A DNA stretch of 64,000 bases from the NCBI GenBank assembly GCA_027627225.1, contig CM051025.1, forward strand, positions 71,401,069 through 71,465,068, in the 5' to 3' direction. Positions 56,625-64,000 of the stretch are shown here, one piece after another. Source of the stretch: Congeria kusceri (Eukaryota; Mollusca; Bivalvia; Myida; Dreissenidae). The position numbers and the translations under genes are program-made. The notes under the pieces are model-generated. The model saw only the letters and a list, made by a program, of their open reading frames with translations. It was not told the DNA's origin and did no database searches. Position 1 is the stretch's first letter. Each line of letters starts with the position of its first letter.

Positions 56625-57960
56625 TTGTGTGATTTACGGTACGGTATAGTATGCATGGTATGGTACGATATGGTGCGGCATGGTATGGCATGGCATGTAT
56701 GGTATGGTACGATATGGTGCGGCATGGTATGGCATGGCATGCATGGTATGGTACGATATGGTGCGGCATGGTATGGCATGGCATGTATGGTATGTTTCGT
56801 TATACTATGGTATGGAACGGTACGGATAGGTACGGTACGGTTAAGTACGGTGCGGTACGGTACGGTACGGTTAGGAACGGTACGGTTACGTACCTTTAGA
56901 TACGGTTAGGTACGGCACGGTACGATACTGTACTGTCCAAACGTACGTACCAACATGTGCGGAAGTTCTAATAAGGTCAATATATTAAAATCCGTGTATA
57001 CGTATATTCTAGTTCGGGCGGACATATGCATGGCTATTTTGGTTTTAATAATCCAAAATAGGACGTTTGTTTGTACGTACGTTCGGATGCGTGCATTTGT
57101 TAATATCCCAATAAAATGGTGTAAGTTCGTATGGACGTACGCGAGTATGCATTTCTATATCATAATTAGAGCGTACAAACGTATTGACTAACGATAAGCG
57201 GGGCCTCTGTGGCCTAGTGGTAAAACACTGGACTTGAGAGCGTAAGGTCCGGGGTTCAATTCCCGGTCCGGAACCAGGTCCCCACTTTCATCCTTCACTT
57301 TCTTCACCAATCAGTACACACATTTATCATCAATAATAAAACACCCTGGACTGTCAGAAATGCCTAACACTAAATTCCTGAATAACACGTTGCTGACCTG
57401 TGACAAGGTTTGTCAAGCAGACTGCATGAGATCAAAGTGGTTACAAAGAATATGCAAAAAAACGTAAGTGAACTTGAAAGTAACCCCAGACTCTGCATCC
57501 GATTGTTGTGAGGTATAAACTGGTAGTACCTGTAAGCATCCGGACCGCTGCAGGAATATTAAAAATGACGACCATATGCCCAAACGACAAGTCACAATAA
57601 ATCATACTGACCACGAGGAAAAGTGTTACAAGTGTTAAAGTTCCATGTCTAATTATGTGACTTATAGTTATCAGTACGATTACGCGCATGCAAACATCAG
57701 TATATAGCTCCTAAATAGTGCTTAGTTTCTCATAGTGATGACAATACTGATGATGACGTTAATTATAATGATAATAATGGTGATGAAGAGAATCATTGAT
57801 GATGATGATGATGGTGATTATGATAATAATGATGATGATTACTGAATAATTATGCTCCAAACAATAATTTCTTCGATTGTCGCGATAGATCTACAATTTC
57901 ACCATAAAATATGTGAAAAATGTGAACCGTACGCATACCCCTTTTTGGCGTGTGAAAAAT
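56625..57960. repeat. Microsatellite-cored element, copy 2 (inverted), with a SINE inserted
   Basis: The parts of 13330-14225 appear here in reverse order and orientation: degenerate (GGTAC)n with three 44-bp units (56651-56782), the 'acgtacgt' stretch (56940-57190), then (GAT)n (57740-57840), and 'aatttcaccataaaatatgt'. At about 57195-57690 an extra segment starting with a tRNA-like head interrupts the match. The frames here are repeat translations. Confidence 0.75.
57195..57690 (+). mobile_element. tRNA-derived SINE inserted in the microsatellite-cored element
   Basis: The head 'ggggcctctgtggcctagtg' with box A, and 'ggggttcaattcccggtccg' with box B, form a tRNA-like 5' part of about 75 bp. 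A body of about 400 bp without coding potential follows. The insertion is defined by comparison with copy 1, where 'gactaacgat' continues directly into 'ttaacgcatgc'. A short 'acgat' flanks both sides. Confidence 0.6.
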
Positions 57961-60120
57961 ATGATCCTACAGTGCTATGTTGATAGTGCTGTTTTCAGTC
58001 TTAAGTATATTAATAACATAACAACAAAAGTGGCGATATATCGCAATAAATATTGTGATAAATTACAAAATATCGTTATATATTGCAATAAGGAATTCTA
58101 ATATCGTGACACCCCTAGTTGTAATTAAATCCTCTCCCATATTTACTTCAATATGAATTCTTCAGCTTTGAGATTGACATTTCAGTAGACAAAAGTGTAT
58201 AAACAACGGAATTACGATGAATAAATCTGTCACAAGACGAATACTCAAATATCCAATCGCTACTGGCGATCGTCCAATAATGCAGTGTTTATCAATTCCG
58301 ATGCCAAAGCTTGAGCTACTGAGGCAGGAGTTTTTTTTTTCTCGGTTTTCGGATCCGCCGAACCGATTTTTTCCAACAAGCAAAAAAAAAAAAGAAAAAA
58401 AAGTAGAATGTACCAGATATCGTAAAAATATCTTGTGAAAGGGTTTCGACCTGTTACACGGAATGCAAGATAAAGATCGTTGAAGAAATTACTAAATTTT
58501 ATTTAACATGCATTGTGTCTGTATATCGCTGTATGATTCATATGATCTGCTTTCTGTTATTTTATAAATCATGCAACACTTAAAGTCAAAAGAAAATACT
58601 CAGTAAAAACAAATTAAGATCTTAGAATCATTGTATTAAATACACATTTATAATTTTATATCAATATTATAATTAACAAATTTCATTGGTGTAAATTGAT
58701 TTATTAATAGGATATTTTCAGTAAGTTTTCACTTGACTAAACAAGCTGTTATACATATAATATGGCCATTTTCCAGCGTGATCTGACGTACTGTGTTTAA
58801 GTGTTAGCATATTTGAACAGTAGTTTTTATATGATAAGCACTGCTATTTACTGTTACTATTATTGGCATTAGTGTCATGTTTTTCATGCAGTGATTAAGT
58901 TAATCTTGTGTAATGTGATTTTTGTAAGTAATAATGCATACAGAATTTAATATCACTGCCCATTTCCATTTGTGACATTCTAGTCATTAATTTACTCAAC
59001 TCTGTATTGTTGTTTTGTTGTTGTTGTTTTTTTCCCTCCTCCAACCGGACACTCTTCCAAAAATGTCCGAGAACCAAGAAATAAAAAAACTCTGGCCTGA
59101 TCAACGCAAAGCAATAACGCTGTGATAAATTACATGCTTATAATATTTATGAGACGCTTTAATGTTGATAGGGCATTCACCACAAGTAAAATGACACTGG
59201 TTATAACATTATTTAACAGTTTATTTCATTATTTCATTATTTCGGCGACTTAATTTATTCGCTTAAATGCATGAATTGACATTGACATGAGTTGAGTTTG
59301 ATTACTAGTATATCTGCAATATGTATCTGCAATAATACTTCACAACCTGGCCTGCCTCCAAAAGTAGTTATTTTATTATAATATTGCTACATATTTTGGA
59401 TGAATTCCCAAGTTTGAATGGTTATTAAATAAGCAATTATCGGTAAAGGTTATATATTCTGGGGATTTACCTAAGTTTGTGGTTACAAAATTGCCGAATC
59501 ACATGATTGCTCTGTAGAATTGGATGCTACCATAATGTGCGTTATATAATTCTTCCTCATCTTCCATTTTGAACATTGTTTAAGTCTGAACTGAAAATGT
59601 AATCAAAAGCATATTGCGTTCGTATTCGACACACTTCCACTGTCTGTAAACAAACAAAATCTCCAAAGGTATCATCTGCACAGTTACTATCAATACGCCG
59701 ACTTTAAAATTGCAAGTGGGCACAAAATACTTGCGTGCATAAGATGTATTCCGACTTTCTATTTCAACATTCTTGACATGCTTATCTCTGATTTTTGCTC
59801 ACATGATACCGCGTACATGATATCACATAATTTCATAAACCATTGTTTAAATAAAAAAACGAGCTCAACACGTTTGTTGTAATACGAAGCTACACTCGAA
59901 TAAAGCTATGATGTATTTGTAATCATATGTAAGTATTTTTGACCATGTTGGCGTCCCTGTCAGCTTTAGAACTCAACGTTTAGTCGTCATATATCCGTAT
60001 TGTTTTGTTTTGTTGGAACACCCAGTGTTGGCACATTATATGGATAAAACATGTAAAATTTCACACAATTTAATATTAAATTGAGAGCATATCCACGTAT
60101 AAATGAAAACAAGGATTGTC
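57961..60120. other. AT-rich DNA without recognisable gene
   Basis: Poly-A and poly-T runs occur at 58330-58400. Short frames (58162-58438, 58895-59104) have no splice support or motifs. Confidence 0.4.
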
Positions 60121-60862
60121 ACAGGATGTGACGTATGGCCGGAAAGGATATGATTGTAAGAGGTAGGCAACACAATGTTACAAAAAAGTACATACATGAT
60201 ACGACGTGGACAAATATTTTGCCATTGAACAGTGACCTTGACCTTTCAGCTACAGACCTGGTCTTTGCGTGCGACACATGGTCTCATAATGATCATCATT
60301 CAGCCAAGTTATGTTAAAATCCTTCCATATTGGACAAAATTCTGCTTCCTACAAAAATTTATTTGTTATATATGACCTTTCAGTGTAACCATGGACCCAC
60401 AGATGGGGTCCTTGCCTGGGTGCACATCCTCGCATAATGGTGATAAGTTTTTCTAAGTTATAGCAGAATTCTACTTTGCATGTATAACACATGGTCCAGT
60501 TATTAAATCTAGTATTGATCTTTTACATATAAGTGTGACCTTGACTTGTAAACGAAAGACCTGGTTCTGTTGCGCAGCTCCAGACAAATGTTTGACATTT
60601 GACCTTGAATTGTGACCTTGACCTTTGACAGACAGGCATGGGTGATGTACGCAACGCATGATCTGGTCATGGGTAATACTAATCTGAAGAAATATGACAA
60701 TCCTTTCAGGCATTTGTAAGTTATGGAGCGGTAACGAAAATCCTTAAGTTAAATTTAAATCTGTCAGGCATCTAGAAGTTATGGAGCGAAAACGAAAAGT
60801 GTGACGAACTCAATTAGCTCGGTCGCTGCAATTGCTTTATCCCCCCCCCCCCCCCCCCCCCA
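60121..60862. repeat. Molluscan repeat fragments ending in a 20-bp poly-C tract
   Basis: Phrases 'gtgaccttgacc', 'ggtcatgggtaatactaatc' and 'aagttatggagcg' recur, and a run of 20 C lies at 60841-60860. The frames at 60135-60713 are repeat-derived. Confidence 0.55.
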
Positions 60863-63132
60863 TAAAAACGATCTTGTATAGTTTTATTTGATCTTTAAAT
60901 GATAAATCGTTTGTTGTGAGAACGATGTTGCACTTGTAATGCATTTTGATAAATGCATTGGGTTATTTTAATTATAAGTTTAAAGGAATTGGATTCAGAA
61001 CTTGAAAACGATATAGGGTCTGTGTCGTTGTTTAAACCGTGTCTAAGTGCACGATTTTGTTTCACGAAATATTGCGACTTTAATGTTTACTACCGGTTAA
61101 GTTTAAATAACTTTCGCTTCCTCGCGTCTTATGCGTTATGTAGTCATTTTTTCAGTCCATACGTACGCATCGCCATTGTTCTTTAAAATGCGGCCCCCAA
61201 TTTCTTAGTAAACACGCGAGTTGACAACTTGACACTTTGCTATAGTAAAGTAAGCATAGGTTTTAGTAAACCTATTGACGATTTTCGTAACAAACCTATC
61301 ACATAAAAGGCATCGTTTAATAATTCATATCTTGGGAGCTCAAATATTGACAATACCACACATAAAACATGCTGTGGTTACTGGCTGTTGCATGGTTTCT
61401 GTATGATAGTGGTACTTTTGTTTTATGTTACATGCATTACTTTTGTTATTTGTAACACTAGTTTTAACATCACCCACACACATTATGTTGAATATGGATT
61501 CTCTTAAATGCGTTTTCGTACTGACATCATCAAAATCAACGACAACCATCGGGCGGTGGTATAGGCACAATAGGCAAAAATAATGTAAAAACCTGTACAT
61601 GTTGCTATTCCTATAATATGCTGTGCACGAGTGTCTCGAAGGCTGGCATAACCATCTTTAAGTTAGTTGCGTAACATGTGAAATGAAACATAATTTGCTG
61701 TTCAGTATTTTTGTTATTAAATGTATAGCACTTAATTTCTTATATACACTAACAAATTGGTTTTTAACATAAAAAGAAAAAGCTGAAAAAGTGCATATAC
61801 CAGAAGTTTTTTGAATCTATAGTTCAATAGGTTATCCAATTTGCATGAACACGAAAATATAACGCTGCAAGCTGTTAAAATCAATGTTCGTCTACGATGG
61901 ATGTAGAGCGTGTCGCATGATATCGCAAATTTACTTGCCTGTTGGTTTTTATAGTGTTTTTCATATTTCACGTCGTGTTAGCGACATGGAGTCCATTATA
62001 TGATCATTTAATACTATATATTATATAGTAGGTTTGGGAAGATTTGGCGTCACATTTTGACACACGCAGCACCTTTAAAGTGTATTACTTTACACAATCG
62101 CAGTTATCTTTACCACCGAGCGAAATATGTTTGGAATCGCATCAAGTTGTTGATGGGGAATAAATAATGAATGCATTGTTCGAAATCTGTTAAAGCAAAT
62201 CAACATAAGGCTTTTGACTTTTTTTGCCCAACACGAATAAAATTTTCCTGAAACAAAGCACTTCACAGAAATCACGGTTTTAGATATAGCATGGTTCACA
62301 GTTATATTTTTTTATTATTTACGATTTGTTCATCATTCACCAGAAAATGAAAAAAAGTGTTGCTTTTGTGAAGGTATTTACCTAATTATTAATAAATTAA
62401 TGTTAAGGAAGAAAAATAGAAGCAGAAATAAGGAAAATGCATAATTATATAAATGCACTAAAAACAGTCTGGTATCTAGCTACCAATCTGTTGACAAACC
62501 GCATATACATGTACAATGTTTCACATCTTTATAACTCATTCGTTTGGAAACCTTTCGTCGCATTTGTACAAGGAAGTAGTGATGATCCATTATATTTTCT
62601 TTCACCCGGCAGCAGTTAAGACTTATCATTGACATATCACGTGATAATCTACTACACAAATATGCAAATGTCAAGTGAATTTGGTATACAAGAATTTAAA
62701 TCTAGGCGCCGTGATAAAGTGAAATGTTTAATGATTCCATTGGCTACACAACACATAAAAAGAAACCGTGGACTATGGAAAGCCACCCACGCTTAAACCA
62801 TAAAACATATCGCAGTGCATCACTGTTGGTCATAATTTAAATGTTTGGCAAAAATTGACAGTTCAGCAAAAGTAGTCCTGTGACACGTCTTTCTGCTGTG
62901 TGTAATCTAGTTGTAATTTAAAACAAATGAAGTATATCTATTAAAACATCTTACTTACTCATAAAACATGTTAACGTCTACAGTGTCTATTTTCAACGAT
63001 GGATACAGACGTCAACTGAGTGACAAGTGTTTTCGCTTTCACAATAATTTCACTTTCACAAATTTAATTAATACATATATGCAGATGTTGGAGGTATATT
63101 TCGTCACAGAAGTTCTCTGTTTTGCAAAGATG
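60863..63132. other. AT-rich intron or intergenic DNA
   Basis: No convincing exon was found on either strand. Several frames of 60-86 codons (60953-61186, 61340-61600, 62090-62299) lack motifs and splice sites. Confidence 0.35.
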
Positions 63133-63136
63133 TTAA

Positions 63137-63638
63137 AGGGACTTGTTCACAGATTTTCGAATATTTTGATGTATGTCATATTATATCTTATCCTGGCAGA
63201 TTTAAGCATCGAAACTAAAAAGTTCAAGTATAATAACAGGAAAATATTTAGAGAAAAAAATAAATAAACAAAATTGGTTCCACCGGGGTTCGAACCCGGG
63301 ACATTCGGATTAATAGGCCATCGCTTTAACTACTCGCCCATTCCGTCTTCTATATTTTTCTATGCATTATTTGTTTTATGTAAGTGTTCCACGTAATGTC
63401 AACAGTTTCAACGAAAACAACAGAAACACTCTTAGTTATTCCATTGTTTAACGTTACAAACGCTTTATAATTTTATCAATTTCAAATGATAATTACTTAT
63501 AAACGAAACGGTTTTTACAGTATATTTCTAGGTGCACAGTGTTATTTCTCTCCATTGTATACACTGTTCTTTTATTTTTGGAATCGGTGACAAAATTTTG
63601 AAAAAATTGTTAATTCGTCAATCTGGGAACAGGTCCCT
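63137..63638. mobile_element. TTAA-flanked MITE with tRNA-Lys-like core (copy B)
   Basis: The ends AGGGACTTGTTCACAGATT and 'aatctgggaacaggtccct' are inverted repeats. TTAA lies outside both (63133-63136 and 63639-63642). The interior aligns along its whole length with copy A at 3790-4286, including the tRNA-like part at 63284-63350 (minus strand, box B GGGTTCGAACCCCGG). The order and orientation are the same as in copy A. Confidence 0.8.
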
Positions 63639-63780
63639 TTAATATTCGATAATGAATTTGATTAATTATTATTAATTTCAAATGTGTTCACAAGAATTCA
63701 CTATTTCACATGCCGGTATATAATATTTGATAATGAATATGTAGAACTTCCCAATTATTCCTCATTTCTCTCTTCCCCAG

Positions 63781-63867
63781 AGCGGTGTTCGCTACATACG
63801 CCTCTGGATACTTCTAGAGAACAATATCATCTACATCTTCTCCGAGAACAAACCGTGCAGCGCAAAT
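63781..63867 (+). CDS. Exon with PH-domain-like sequence
   Basis: An excellent acceptor (ctcatttctctcttccccag) and donor (AAT/gtaagt) enclose 29 codons in phase 0. The peptide SGVRYIRLWILLENNIIYIF followed by SENKPCSAN resembles strands 2 and 3 of a PH domain (xxRYWVLLxxNxLYYFxxx). A PH fold would bind phosphoinositides or proteins at membranes. It lies on the same strand as the exons at 52942-53788, but the phase after exon 2 (two bases) requires at least one further exon between, which I could not find. So membership of that gene is a guess. Confidence 0.5.
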
Positions 63868-64000
63868 GTAAGTGGATGTATCCTAGAGCATCATACATAC
63901 ATACTCATGTTCTACAATATTTACATAGTACATATAATCGCGCGATGGAGTAAAAAAAAAAGGACGTTCGCTTGTGCTTTATGTCGAACTTTGATCATCA

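Noticed and set aside
56543..56909. Frames rich in His/Pro/Tyr or Met/Trp/Gly
   Set aside because: They come from the (GGTAC)-type repeat and the 44-bp units.

Overview
The window looks like animal genomic DNA, most likely from a bivalve mollusc and probably a dreissenid such as the zebra or quagga mussel. It is AT-rich, its genes have small exons with GT-AG introns, and it is crowded with non-autonomous repeats. Typical molluscan families include units reading 'gtaacggtgaccttgacc', ends with runs of 'ggacggacagacag', a hairpin end 'cccgcaaaaatttgcgggg', and fold-back elements starting 'aggcgtgtcgtgggaaa'. The species is inferred from memory of such repeats, not from a search. Most open frames above 60 codons are chance or repeat-derived; the real genes had to be assembled from exons.

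Layout. 1-10 kb: a large imperfect inverted duplication (arms 1-3010 and 6735-9943) carrying decayed exon copies; the spacer holds a TTAA-flanked MITE with a tRNA-Lys-like core and a Helitron-like element. 10-15 kb: a 0.86-kb MITE, imperfect tandem repeats and a microsatellite-cored element with an inverted relative at 56.6-57.96 kb. 15.9-20.2 kb, minus strand: a six-exon gene for a calmodulin-C-lobe-like EF-hand protein with a long disordered tail; all exon phases agree. 21.6-23.3 kb: a CpG-dense block. 25.4-25.7 kb, plus strand: terminal exon of an rve-type integrase-core protein. 26-37 kb: dense molluscan repeats in which a decayed HECT-type E3 ligase gene (minus strand, 33.0-35.3 kb, perhaps also exons at 37.6 and 42.5 kb) is buried.

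37.8-42.1 kb: the most striking object. Two nearly identical 471-bp direct repeats, each with inverted ends, flank a Mutator-like transposase gene (652 aa, minus) and a convergent His-Me finger (HNH-like) endonuclease gene (plus, one intron). The whole is bracketed by TTAA, so it reads as one composite TTAA-type DNA transposon. 42.6 kb: a palindromic 21-bp satellite, inverted relative to a copy at 25.2 kb. 44-52 kb: mostly repeats and non-coding DNA. 52.6-64 kb, plus strand: a terminal exon of an unknown gene, then 217 bp later the start of another gene (exons at 52.94 and 53.75 kb and perhaps a PH-like exon at 63.78 kb) with an unusual cluster of CACGTG E-boxes around its first exon. A second copy of the tRNA-bearing MITE lies at 63.1-63.6 kb.

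The host genes show no shared pathway. The common theme is mobile DNA: TTAA-type elements, fold-back MITEs, tRNA-derived segments, local duplications and their effects on gene structure.
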